In this document: piece by piece, positions 1-10,680 of the stretch
Layout: every line of letters starts with the position of its first letter
Numbering within the stretch: the first letter of the stretch is position 1
Origin: Sphingobium amiense
GTDB lineage: Bacteria > Pseudomonadota > Alphaproteobacteria > Sphingomonadales > Sphingomonadaceae
DNA: 64,000 nucleotides
Direction: 5' to 3'
NCBI RefSeq assembly: GCF_003967075.1
Contig: NZ_AP018664.1
Span: 2,418,001-2,482,000 of the forward strand
Notes under the pieces: model-generated
Told to the model about the DNA's origin: nothing
The model's database searches: none
The model's input: the letters and a program-made list of their open reading frames with translations, nothing else
Translations under genes and position numbers: made by a program

Positions 1-3281
<3,281 letters not shown>

Positions 3282-3300
3282 GCGCCGCTCCATCCCGATG

Positions 3301-3340
3301 AAAAGCCCGCCGGACGCACCTGTGTCCGGCGGGCTTTTTG
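3301..3340 (+). terminator. Rho-independent terminator of the rpoBC operon
   Basis: A 15-bp perfect stem (arms 3301-3315 and 3324-3338) with an 8-base loop ends in a T run at 3335-3339. It begins 19 bases after the rpoC stop. Confidence 0.95.
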
Positions 3341-3374
3341 ATGGGCGCAAGGCCCGGAAAGGCGACAAATGCGC

Positions 3375-3403
3375 TTGACGGGGCCAGCGCGCCGCCCTAT
3401 CTG
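3375..3403 (+). promoter_or_regulatory. Sigma-70 type promoter for tRNA-Gln
   Basis: TTGACG (3375-3380), a 17-base spacer and TATCTG (3398-3403), followed by a GC-rich discriminator. It sits about 35 bases upstream of the tRNA. Inference from consensus match and position. Confidence 0.6.
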
Positions 3404-3437
3404 CGGCCTCCCGAGCGGGGCACGCCCCTGCTCCTGA

Positions 3438-3511
3438 TGCCCGATCCTCTAATGGTAAGAGAGCGGACTCTGACTCCGTCAATCAAGGTTCGAATCCTTG
3501 TCGGGCATCCA
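3438..3511 (+). tRNA. tRNA-Gln (anticodon CUG)
   Basis: A 74-base cloverleaf can be folded by hand. The acceptor stem is TGCCCGA (3438-3444) with TCGGGCA (3501-3507). The anticodon stem GCGGA/TCCGT encloses loop CTCTGAC, giving anticodon CTG. The T arm is CAAGG-TTCGAAT-CCTTG, and the encoded CCA is at 3509-3511. It stands alone between rpoC and a disrupted acyltransferase gene; no integrated element is seen at its 3' end. Confidence 0.95.
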
Positions 3512-3573
3512 TTCCCTTTAGCCTGAACCAAGCAAACCCGCCGACCACAGGCTGTGCAGCCTGACGGCTCGCT

Positions 3574-4349
3574 TCAGGACGGCCGGGTCCGCATTTCGGC
3601 AGGGGCGATCCCGTCATGGGCCTTCCCCGCACGCTTCATCGCGAAGGCCCATGCAAGACCCATGCGCTCCGCCAGATGGAACAGCATGAGCGACGCGGCG
3701 AGGGTCGCAGCCGCCAGCATGGGCAGAAACAGCAGCAGCATGGCCGCCCTCGGCTCCCACGGGCCGAAACGCAGGGCGGCGCAGCCCAGCAGGGCGACGA
3801 TGGGGAAATGCAGCACATAGATCGGAAGGGTCCGGCGACCCAGCCACGCGAACGGCGCCATGTGCGACGGCCATATGCCCGCGAGCTGCGCCGCGACGAG
3901 GATGCCCGTCGCAGCGCCCGCCAGATGCCGGGCCAGTTCCACGCCGGGAAACGCGACGGCGGAATGCAGCAGAATGAAATAGGCGACGATCACCGCCCCG
4001 ATCAGCCTGACATCGTGCAGAGACGAAAGCCGCGTCAGAGGTCCGCCGTAGCGCGCGCCCATGACGTAGAGCGGCAGATAATTGCCCAGCGAGCCGAACG
4101 CACCGCGCAGTTCGGCACCTGACCGGATCAGGCAGACACCGGTCAGCAGGGCTGTAAGGACAGCGAGCGGCGAAGGCAGCCGGATCGTGGCCGCCGTGAA
4201 CAGATAGGCGAGCGTGAGCGCCCAGAGATACCAGAGCACCGATCCGCCGCGAAACAGTTCGAACAGGGCGCCCGGCGTGGGGGGAAGCCAGCGGTCGTTG
4301 GGCCAGGCGGGAATAATCAGCAGCATCACGACCGACCATCCCGCATAAA
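3574..4349 (-). pseudogene. Acyltransferase 3 family protein, 3' part (split by transposon)
   Basis: C-terminal 257 codons of a polytopic acyltransferase of the AT3 family (membrane O-acyltransferases that modify cell-surface sugars). Several hydrophobic helices are visible, and W-L-G-R-R-T-L-P-I-Y-V-L-H-F-P is the typical late AT3 motif. The 5' part lies at 8931-9227. Both fragments are in the same frame across the ATAAA duplication (Tyr99 codon at 4345-4347 and again at 8931-8933), so the intact gene would encode about 355 residues. A GTG at 4329 could give an N-truncated product, but without the catalytic first helix it is unlikely to work. Confidence 0.9.
4345..4349. repeat. Target-site duplication ATAAA, left copy
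   Basis: ATAAA directly precedes the left transposon end, and the same five bases follow the right end at 8931-8935. Five-bp duplications are the hallmark of Tn3-family insertion. Confidence 0.9.
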
Positions 4350-4406
4350 GGCGTCACCTCAAGGTTTGTGCGCCAAACAACGATTTGGCGGACATAAGCG
4401 GAACAT
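4350..4406 (+). repeat. Left terminal inverted repeat of the transposon
   Basis: It begins GGCGTCAC. Compared with the reverse complement of 8874-8930, the first 46 bases differ at only 3 positions (9, 27, 39). After 4 mismatches, another 7 bases (GGAACAT) match. This is longer than the usual 38-bp Tn3 repeat and does not start with GGGG. Confidence 0.92.
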
Positions 4407-4432
4407 TCGGCGTAGTCGGCCTTGTTTGCTTA

Positions 4433-4717
4433 TCAGATCAGCGCGAGCTCGACCCTACGCCCCACGACGGCGGCAGCGCGCTGCAGGGTTTCGATGGTGA
4501 CATTGCCATCGGCGGGATCAAGCATGCGGTCTACTTGTGTCCTGCTGGTATGCATCAATAGCGCCAGTCGCTTCTTGCTGAGCTTGCGTTCGCGCATCGC
4601 CTCGGAAAGCTGCCAAGCGATGACTTCCTTGATGGCCTTGGCCTGGAATTCCGCGAGCACACCTTCTTCCTCGAGGAAGCTGTCCAGCGTCGGGCCGCGA
4701 TGTTTGTTCTCAGCCAT
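4433..4717 (-). CDS. XRE-family antitoxin (HigA-like) of transposon toxin-antitoxin pair
   Basis: A 94-residue protein with a helix-turn-helix at about residues 32-75 (QLSEAMRERKLSKKRLALLM, followed by HTSRTQVDRMLD), as in XRE/HigA antitoxins that bind their own promoter and neutralise the partner toxin. The ATG at 4715-4717 is chosen over longer in-frame options because those would lie inside the toxin gene. It overlaps the toxin 3' end by 8 bases, implying coupled translation. The order toxin then antitoxin matches higBA rather than relBE. Its likely role is stabilising the transposon or tuning transposition. Confidence 0.85.
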   Translation of the reverse strand: MAENKHRGPTLDSFLEEEGVLAEFQAKAIKEVIAWQLSEAMRERKLSKKRLALLMHTSRTQVDRMLDPADGNVTIETLQRAAAVVGRRVELALI

Positions 4718-5075
4718 TTTCAACCTCTTTCTGGCGCTTGCGTGCCAATTCCAAATCTGCGGCTGGCGTCGTCTGTGACTTCTTGATAAATCCATGCAGC
4801 GCGTAGAGTTCGCCTTGGTGGAAACAGAACAGCACACGCGCGATCGTTCCGTCAGGCAGGGATGTACGCACTTCGAACAGCCCCTTTCCCATAGGGCGAA
4901 CCAGCGGCATGCCAACCGGCCAGCGGAACTGGACCCGCTGTAAGTCCTGGCCAATCTCGCGGCGATTGGCTTCAGGGAGACCGAGTAGCCAGTCGCGAAC
5001 GGGGACATTGCCTGCATCGGTCTGGTAGAACACCAGCTCGATGCGTTGTGCGGTCCCCGATCCCATGGCTACCAT
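4710..5075 (-). CDS. HigB/RelE-superfamily toxin (Gp49-like)
   Basis: About 121 residues of the phage Gp49-like/HigB family, which are ribosome-dependent mRNA interferases or related toxins. The signature is the C-terminal block from IARVLFCFHQGELYALHGF through KKSQTTP to ELARKRQKEV. Start choices are a GTG at 5081 and ATGs at 5075 and 5066. I give 5075, because the GTG lies inside a 7-bp palindrome arm; 5066 is also possible. The gene sits 22 bases after the resolvase stop on the same strand and overlaps the antitoxin by 8 bases. Confidence 0.82.
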   Translation of the reverse strand: MVAMGSGTAQRIELVFYQTDAGNVPVRDWLLGLPEANRREIGQDLQRVQFRWPVGMPLVRPMGKGLFEVRTSLPDGTIARVLFCFHQGELYALHGFIKKSQTTPAADLELARKRQKEVENG

Positions 5076-5096
5076 ATGCACTATATAAGGTGCATA
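5075..5096 (-). promoter_or_regulatory. Palindromic operator/promoter candidate of the toxin-antitoxin pair
   Basis: A perfect inverted repeat TATGCAC-N8-GTGCATA (arms 5075-5081 and 5090-5096) encloses an AT-rich core that reads TTATATAG on the minus strand. It sits in the short gap between the resolvase stop and the toxin start, as expected for an autoregulated antitoxin operator. Function is inferred. Confidence 0.6.
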
Positions 5097-5097
5097 G

Positions 5098-5700
5098 TCA
5101 AGCTGGTTCCGCCGTCACGGCAGTGACCGTGGGCTGCCGGCCAAGGGTGCGATAAACTGTCGGACGCGAAATCGAGAACAGTTCGGCCAGGTCGCTGATC
5201 GAATAATCGCCGGTGTCATACATCCGGCGCAACTCCTTCTGCTGCCGATCAGATAGCTTTGGCTTCTTGCCGCGCAGCTTTCCCCGGGCGCGGGCGACGG
5301 CCATACCTTCCCGGGTCCGCATCCTGATCAGATCGGCTTCGAATTCCGCGAAGGTGGCAAGGATGTTGAAGAACAGCTTGCCCATGGGGTCGCCGGGATC
5401 GTGGACGCTGGCACTGAGTTGCAATCTCACGCCGCGTGCCGTCAGCTGGTCGCCGATCGCCCGTGCGTCGGGAACGGAGCGCGCAAGTCGGTCGAGCTTG
5501 GGCACCACCAGCGTGTCGCCATTGCGAACTGCGGCCAAGGCCTGATCCAAACCTGGTCGCGCACGATTGGTCCCGGTGAAACCGTGGTCGGTATAAATTC
5601 GATCCGGTGCCACCCCAAGCTGGACCAGAGCGTCGCGCTGTGCGGCAAGATCCTGCTTGTCCGTTGAGCAGCGGGCATAGCCGATCAGGGTGTTGGTCAT
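5098..5700 (-). CDS. tnpR: Serine resolvase / site-specific recombinase
   Basis: A 200-residue serine recombinase that resolves Tn3-family cointegrates at res. The N-terminal catalytic domain starts I-G-Y-A-R-C-S-T-D, with nucleophile Ser12. The P-K-L-D-R-L-A-R-S arginine motif lies near residue 67, followed by the long E helix (F-F-N-I-L-A-T-F-A-E-F-E) and a C-terminal helix-turn-helix (SISDLAELFSISRPTVYR). Full length for the small resolvase class (about 185-200). Divergent from tnpA across a 200-bp gap. Confidence 0.95.
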   Translation of the reverse strand: MTNTLIGYARCSTDKQDLAAQRDALVQLGVAPDRIYTDHGFTGTNRARPGLDQALAAVRNGDTLVVPKLDRLARSVPDARAIGDQLTARGVRLQLSASVHDPGDPMGKLFFNILATFAEFEADLIRMRTREGMAVARARGKLRGKKPKLSDRQQKELRRMYDTGDYSISDLAELFSISRPTVYRTLGRQPTVTAVTAEPA

Positions 5701-5900
5701 CCGGGACTTGTATCGCAGAAGGGGCCTTCAACGCAAAACAAATCGGACCAGTCAAACGAGACAGGCGGAACACAGGTTTTCGGTGCGATGGCGGCGCTGC
5801 CGACACATGTTCGCTAAGGGATCGTCTATCGGACAGTGCACCTCTTCGCATTGGCAGACCCTCGCGTTAATCTGACGCGACGAATCGGTGGGAGGGCAAA
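5701..5900. promoter_or_regulatory. Probable res recombination site and divergent promoters of tnpR/tnpA
   Basis: A 200-bp non-coding region between divergent resolvase and transposase genes. In the Tn3 family, res occupies this place. TATCGGACA at 5827-5835 matches the resolvase half-site consensus (TGTCYRWTA reversed), and AATCGGACC at 5741-5749 is a weaker copy. Subsites I-III cannot be assigned by eye. Confidence 0.6.
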
Positions 5901-8870
5901 TTGGCGAGACGACGGCTCCTGACTGATCACGAGCGCCGATGCCTATTCGAGCCGCCGACCGACGACATCGCGATCATCGCCAACTACACGTTGTCCGCCG
6001 AAGACATCGAAGTGATCGGCAGGCGCTACGGCGCGCCGAACAGGCTTGGCCTCGCAAGCCATATTGCCTTGATGCGTCATCTTGGATTCGGCTTGCCGGG
6101 AAACAATGCCGTCCCGACCCCCGTTTTGCATTACCTCGCCGCCCAACTGCACGTCGATCCGGCAGCGCTCACCAGCTATGGTCAGCGCTCACAGACCCGA
6201 AACGACCATGCCGAGATCGTCGCCCGATACCTGGGGCTTCATCCCTTCCGGCGCATGGACATTCCTTTCGCGCTGGAACTGGCGGAAGCCGCCGCGCGAC
6301 ACACAGATCGCGGCGAACCCATCGTTCGCGCACTGATCGAGGGGCTGAAGGACAAGCGCTTCATCTTGCCCGCCTCGGATACCTTGGAGCGGGCCGGACT
6401 TGCCGGACGGGCTCGCGCGCGCAAAGCGGCCGCAGCCGCACTCATCGAGACGCTAGATTCCTCCGAGATGGCGCATCTCGACGACCTGCTCGTCAACAAT
6501 TCCGATTTCGGGATGACGCCCTTGGCCTGGCTCCGCGCCTACGATGAAGCGCCGAATACAGCGAACATCAATGGCCTCTTGGAGCGGTTGCGGTTTGTGC
6601 GCAATATTGGCATCGATCCCGCAGTCAGCTCCGAGATCCCCGAATTCCGCTTCGCCCAATTTGTTCGCGAAGGCGGCGTGGCCCCGGCCTTTCTCCTCTC
6701 TGACTACAGCCTTAATCGCCGCCGCGCGACGCTTGTGGCAGCCGTCATCGATCTTGAAGCCCGGCTTGCCGATGGTGCGATCCAGATGTTCGATCGTCTG
6801 ATCGGCGGCATGTTCACCCGCGCACGGCGCGGCCGGGAGAGGCGCTATCAGGACAGCATCCAGTCCGTCGGCCAGCTGATGCGACTGTTCGGCGCGACGA
6901 TTTCGGCCCTTGATGAAGCGATCCAGCACGGCGGCGATCCGCTCGAGCTGATCGATGAAATGGTGGGTTGGCACAAGCTGGTGGCCGCAAAGGCGCAGGT
7001 CGACGCGCTGGCCAACCTCGCCGGCGAGGATGCCTTGGTCATGGCGACCGAACGCTATGCGACGCTGCGCCGGTTCGGCCCCGCCTTCTTCGAGGCATTC
7101 TCGTTCAAGGCGTCCGGCAGCCGATTGCAGTTGATCAAGGCCATCGATGTCATCAGGGATGCCAACCAGCGCAAAGCACGCCATCTCCCCGACAGTGTTC
7201 CACTGCCGTTCCCGAACCGCAAATGGAAGCAGATCATCACCAGCGGCGGGCGCATCAACCGTCGGCTCTACGAAATTGCGGTTGCTGCGACTTTGCGCGA
7301 CGGGTTGCGTGCTGGCGATGTGTGGGTCGAGGGCAGCCGTAGCTATCAGCGCTTCGACGCCTATCTGCTCAGCCGTCGCGACACAGCGAAAGCCCTGGAG
7401 CAGCTTGCCTTCGAGACCGATGCTCAAGCCTACCTTGCCGGGCGCGGTAGAACGCTCGATTGGCGGTTGCGCCGCTTTGCCAAGCAGCTGAAAGGCGGAA
7501 ACCTTGAAGGCGTGTCTTTGGACCGCGACCGATTGAAAATCCAGCAAATGCCGCCAATCAGCCCGCCCGAAGCCGAAGCGCTCGACCGGCGGCTCGATGG
7601 TCTGCTCCCGCGCGTCAGGATAACCGAGCTTTTGCTCGAAGTGGCCGAACGCACGGGTTTTCTATCAGCCTTTCGCGAGCTGCGATCCGGCAAGGAACAC
7701 GACAACCCCAATGCCGTGCTCGCGGCGATCCTGGCGGACGGCACCAATCTGGGCTTGGAGCGCATGGCCAATGCCAGCGAAGGCGTGACCTATGCTCAGA
7801 TCGCGTGGACGCACAATTGGTACCTGTCGCCCGAAAATTACAGCCACGCACTCCAGACGATAGTCGCGGCCCATCATCAGCTTCCGTTCGCGCGCCACTG
7901 GGGCGCGGGAACCAGCTCGTCGTCCGACGGCCAGTTTTTCCGCTCCGGAAGAAGCCGGTCGGGCGCCGCCGAGGTCAATGCCAAGTACGGTGCAGAGCCA
8001 GGGGTGAAGATATATTCGCATGTCTCCGACCATTTTGCATCCTTCGGCTCGCGGATCATGTCCGCAACAGCCGGGGAAGCGCCCTATGTGCTCGATGGTC
8101 TGGTTCTGGGCGCCGGGCAACTCCCGTTGCACGAACATTATACCGACACCGGCGGTGCCAGTGACCATGTGTTCGGGTTGTGCCACCTACTGGGCTTCCG
8201 ATTCGTCCCGCGATTGCGCGACATTGCGGATCGCAAGCTTGGCTCCATTCTGGCACCATCATCCTATCGGGGCATCGAATGTCTGATGGGCCGCACGATC
8301 AAGACAGCCGCGATCGAAGCCGATTGGGATGACATCGTCCGGGTCGTGGCGTCGATCAAGGATGGCACTGTCGCGCCCTCGGTCATCATGCGCAAGCTTG
8401 CTGCCTACAAGCGGCAAAACAAACTGGATTTTGCGCTTGCCGAACTCGGCCGCATCGAGCGCACGCTGTTCGCGCTCGACTGGCTGGAACAGCCCACGCT
8501 TCGGCGGGCATGCCAAGCGGGCCTGAACAAGGGGGAGGCGCGGCATACTTTGGCAGCGGCCATCTACACCAATCGCCAGGGCCGATTTACGGATCGAAGC
8601 CTCGAAAACCAGGAATACCGCGCTTCGGGCCTCAATCTGCTGATCGCGGCGATTTCCTATTGGAACACGCTCTATCTTGACCGGGCTGTGCAGCATCTCG
8701 GTGCTACCGACATCGAATTTGATCTAGCGCTGCTTGCCCATCTGTCGCCAATGGGCTGGGCGCACATCAGCCTGACCGGCGATTATCTTTGGGACCAGGC
8801 CAAGCGAATTTCTGCGGGCGAATTTCGGCCGCTGAACGATCCGCTGGCGCGGCTCAAGCTCGTGGCATGA
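5901..8870 (+). CDS. tnpA: Tn3-family transposase
   Basis: A 989-residue DDE transposase that makes cointegrates by replicative transposition. The N-terminal DNA-binding region (DUF4158-like, about residues 1-170) begins M-A-R-R-R-L-L-T-D. The catalytic domain carries Asp676 in S-S-D-G-Q-F-F, Asp749 in Y-T-D-T-G-G-A-S-D, and the acidic L-E-N-Q-E (Glu902/Glu905) before N-L-L-I-A-A-I-S-Y-W-N-T, matching the D-D-E order of Tn3. The start is TTG at 5901 with GGAGGG just upstream. It is full length with no frameshift, so the element is probably transposition-competent. It is less GC-rich than its neighbours, fitting acquired DNA. Confidence 0.95.
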   Translation: MARRRLLTDHERRCLFEPPTDDIAIIANYTLSAEDIEVIGRRYGAPNRLGLASHIALMRHLGFGLPGNNAVPTPVLHYLAAQLHVDPAALTSYGQRSQTRNDHAEIVARYLGLHPFRRMDIPFALELAEAAARHTDRGEPIVRALIEGLKDKRFILPASDTLERAGLAGRARARKAAAAALIETLDSSEMAHLDDLLVNNSDFGMTPLAWLRAYDEAPNTANINGLLERLRFVRNIGIDPAVSSEIPEFRFAQFVREGGVAPAFLLSDYSLNRRRATLVAAVIDLEARLADGAIQMFDRLIGGMFTRARRGRERRYQDSIQSVGQLMRLFGATISALDEAIQHGGDPLELIDEMVGWHKLVAAKAQVDALANLAGEDALVMATERYATLRRFGPAFFEAFSFKASGSRLQLIKAIDVIRDANQRKARHLPDSVPLPFPNRKWKQIITSGGRINRRLYEIAVAATLRDGLRAGDVWVEGSRSYQRFDAYLLSRRDTAKALEQLAFETDAQAYLAGRGRTLDWRLRRFAKQLKGGNLEGVSLDRDRLKIQQMPPISPPEAEALDRRLDGLLPRVRITELLLEVAERTGFLSAFRELRSGKEHDNPNAVLAAILADGTNLGLERMANASEGVTYAQIAWTHNWYLSPENYSHALQTIVAAHHQLPFARHWGAGTSSSSDGQFFRSGRSRSGAAEVNAKYGAEPGVKIYSHVSDHFASFGSRIMSATAGEAPYVLDGLVLGAGQLPLHEHYTDTGGASDHVFGLCHLLGFRFVPRLRDIADRKLGSILAPSSYRGIECLMGRTIKTAAIEADWDDIVRVVASIKDGTVAPSVIMRKLAAYKRQNKLDFALAELGRIERTLFALDWLEQPTLRRACQAGLNKGEARHTLAAAIYTNRQGRFTDRSLENQEYRASGLNLLIAAISYWNTLYLDRAVQHLGATDIEFDLALLAHLSPMGWAHISLTGDYLWDQAKRISAGEFRPLNDPLARLKLVA

Positions 8871-8873
8871 CCG

Positions 8874-8930
8874 ATGTTCCCGAAATGTCCGTCAAATCGT
8901 TGTCTGGCGCACAAACCTTGAAGTGACGCC
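8874..8930 (-). repeat. Right terminal inverted repeat of the transposon
   Basis: The reverse complement matches the left end over 46 bases with 3 differences and continues to base 57. It begins 3 bases after the tnpA stop. It also supplies the premature stop (8892-8894) that ends the acyltransferase fragment. Confidence 0.92.
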
Positions 8931-8935
8931 ATAAA
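8931..8935. repeat. Target-site duplication ATAAA, right copy
   Basis: Second copy of the 5-bp duplication flanking the transposon (see 4345-4349). Confidence 0.9.
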
Positions 8936-9227
8936 CGGCGGTCAGCGAAGCGACCCGGCGAAGCCTGATGCGTTTCGCTGGCCGGGCTGAAAAGCCGAAG
9001 GACACCATGCCCGATATGGTGAAGAACAGGGGCAGGCGGATATGGACGAGCAGCGGATCGAAATAGGCCCAGCGTATCAGGTCCGACGGCAGGGGCGGCG
9101 CCAGAACAAGCGCATAGTCGCGGCTGTGATGGACGATGATGAGAATGATAGCGAGGCCACGGGCGACGTCGATCCATTCGAGACGATGGAACGGCGATGG
9201 CCTTGCGGAATTTTCATCCTGCGTCAC
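8931..9227 (-). pseudogene. Acyltransferase 3 family protein, 5' part (split by transposon)
   Basis: The first 99 codons (GTG start at 9227) of an AT3 acyltransferase. The family-defining first helix reads R-L-E-W-I-D-V-A-R-G-L-A-I-I-L-I-I-V-H-H, holding the conserved Arg and His used in acyl-group handling. Translation runs 12 residues into the transposon end (G-V-T-S-R-F-V-R-Q-T-T-I) and stops. It pairs with 3574-4349. The intact gene was divergent from the SGNH hydrolase at 9422, an arrangement that suggests a shared role in surface-sugar acylation. Confidence 0.9.
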
Positions 9228-9421
9228 CGGCGATTGATCCGGCAGGAAATGATGAGGACCGATCCTGTCACGATAGTCTATCCATCCGTTTTCCGGCCAA
9301 TATTTCCGACGATGTAGGCAAGTGTCAGAAAAGGGTTATCATGATGCTAATCCTGCGGTGCATCAGGCTTACGGAATCTTATTTTTATCCTGCAAGAAGA
9401 ACAGACCTGCCGGAGTGAAAT

Positions 9422-10126
9422 GTGAGGTCGAAGGTCGCAAAGTTGCTGGTCGGTGCGGGCACGTTCGTCGCGATCATGGCCGCTGCATGGCTGGGCGGGC
9501 TGTTGCCCCACGACGACGGGGAACTGCCTGACGACCACGAGCGTCCGGGGACATGCATGTTGTGGTTCCTCGGCAGTTCCTCCATCCACCGCTGGACCAG
9601 CCTTGAGAAGGATCTGACGCCCTGGGACGCGCGCAATCGCGGGATCGACGGCGCGATGCTGAACGACATCGCCAGCCGTTTCTCCAAAATTTCCCCGGAT
9701 GAGGGGCGTCCGGCGGCGATCATCCTCTATTCCGGAGAGAATGACATCGCGGGAGGGCGCGACATCCGTGCGATCGCGCGCGATCTGGCGCGGCTGTCGG
9801 TGACGCGGGATCGCGTGCTGAAGGGCGTGCCGCTTTTCATCCTGTCGATGAAGCCCAGTCCGGGGCGGTTACAATATCTGCCGCGACTGCAGGAATATAA
9901 TCTCCTTCTCCGGCATCTGGTCCCGAAGATCAAAAATGCCGCCTATGTCGATATTACCGGGCCGCTGCTGGCAGATGGCATGCCGCGCAGCCATTATCGG
10001 GAGGACGCCATTCACCTGAGCCCGAGCGGCTATGCCATACTGGCACGGGTCGTCCGGCAGACTCTGGACGCGCGCATGGCGCCGTCGGTCGTGCAGCGAT
10101 GCGGGAAAGGCAGATCGGCAGGTTGA
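9422..10126 (+). CDS. SGNH/GDSL-family hydrolase, membrane anchored
   Basis: A 234-residue esterase or acyltransferase-like SGNH protein. One N-terminal hydrophobic segment (about residues 7-28) suggests a periplasmic protein held by a signal anchor. Block I is F-L-G-S-S-S-I-H-R-W (nucleophile Ser53), block II is N-R-G-I-D-G (Gly74), block III is G-E-N-D-I (Asn107), and block V is D-A-I-H-L-S-P-S-G-Y (Asp195, His198). All catalytic positions are present. The start is GTG. It was originally divergent from the AT3 gene now broken by the transposon; AT3 and SGNH domains commonly cooperate in O-acetylation of polysaccharides, so a joint role is inferred. Confidence 0.85.
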   Translation: MRSKVAKLLVGAGTFVAIMAAAWLGGLLPHDDGELPDDHERPGTCMLWFLGSSSIHRWTSLEKDLTPWDARNRGIDGAMLNDIASRFSKISPDEGRPAAIILYSGENDIAGGRDIRAIARDLARLSVTRDRVLKGVPLFILSMKPSPGRLQYLPRLQEYNLLLRHLVPKIKNAAYVDITGPLLADGMPRSHYREDAIHLSPSGYAILARVVRQTLDARMAPSVVQRCGKGRSAG

Positions 10127-10133
10127 CGTGCCG

Positions 10134-10616
10134 TCAGGCGAACAGGCTCATGGCGAGGCTGGCGAGGCCGATGGCGATGCCCCAGCTCGCGATCACCGCC
10201 ACCGCCAGCACGGCAAGGCGCGCGCGGCGGCTGAGCTTGGGCTGTTCGGCGAAGAGAGCGGCTTCGGCCTGCACCCTGAAGGTCGCGAAATTGCCGGTCA
10301 CGACATTGCCTGCCGCTTGTGTTTCTTCCAGTTCCCTAAAGGTCAGCGCCTGATCGAACTCGCAACCCGCCTGCCCGCCCTGCGACCACACGACGCGCGC
10401 GGGACGCGAACCCACACCGGCAAGGCCGATCATGATGGCTTCCTGCGGCGCAAGATCGCGGACGCCGGAAATCCGGCAGCCGCCGACCGCCACATCCTCC
10501 AGCAGCACGTCGAGCGGATCGCCATCGTCGAGACGCAGCGTGGACGCGCGGCTGACGTCGAGGCGCTCCGACGAGCGGTGAAAGCGGTGCAGGACCGTAT
10601 GATAGGGCGCGTTCAT
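10134..10616 (-). CDS. PilZ-domain protein with C-terminal membrane segment
   Basis: About 160 residues. The PilZ fold, which binds cyclic di-GMP, is indicated by R-S-S-E-R (Arg14-x3-Arg18) and by D-V-A-V-G-G-C-R-I-S (Asp41), close to the R-x3-R and D-x-S-x2-G signatures with Ala for Ser. A single hydrophobic helix lies near the C-terminus (about 135-158). The ATG at 10614-10616 is chosen because the upstream extension is low-quality sequence overlapping the next gene. Convergent with the SGNH gene, 7 bases apart. c-di-GMP binding is likely but depends on the variant motif. Confidence 0.78.
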   Translation of the reverse strand: MNAPYHTVLHRFHRSSERLDVSRASTLRLDDGDPLDVLLEDVAVGGCRISGVRDLAPQEAIMIGLAGVGSRPARVVWSQGGQAGCEFDQALTFRELEETQAAGNVVTGNFATFRVQAEAALFAEQPKLSRRARLAVLAVAVIASWGIAIGLASLAMSLFA

Positions 10617-10680
10617 GATCTGGCTCCGGCTGATGCTGCCAATGTGCCAGAAGGGATTTAAAGAGTGGTGAACGCGGCGC

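Larger units (their letters stand above)
4350..8930. mobile_element. Complete Tn3-family transposon, 4581 bp, carrying a toxin-antitoxin pair
   Basis: The unit is bounded by near-identical terminal inverted repeats (4350-4406 and 8874-8930) and by ATAAA duplications. Reading left to right it holds an XRE antitoxin, a HigB/RelE-like toxin, a serine resolvase (all on the minus strand), a 200-bp intergenic region likely to be res, and a 989-aa Tn3 transposase on the plus strand. This is the standard divergent tnpR-res-tnpA layout, with the toxin-antitoxin pair next to the resolvase as known in several Tn3-family members. No resistance or catabolic cargo is present. All modules look intact, so the element may be active. 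Confidence 0.95.

Noticed and set aside
9228..9421. Intergenic gap between the split acyltransferase and the SGNH gene
   Set aside because: I saw no gene, repeat or clear promoter that could be defended; it probably holds the divergent promoters.
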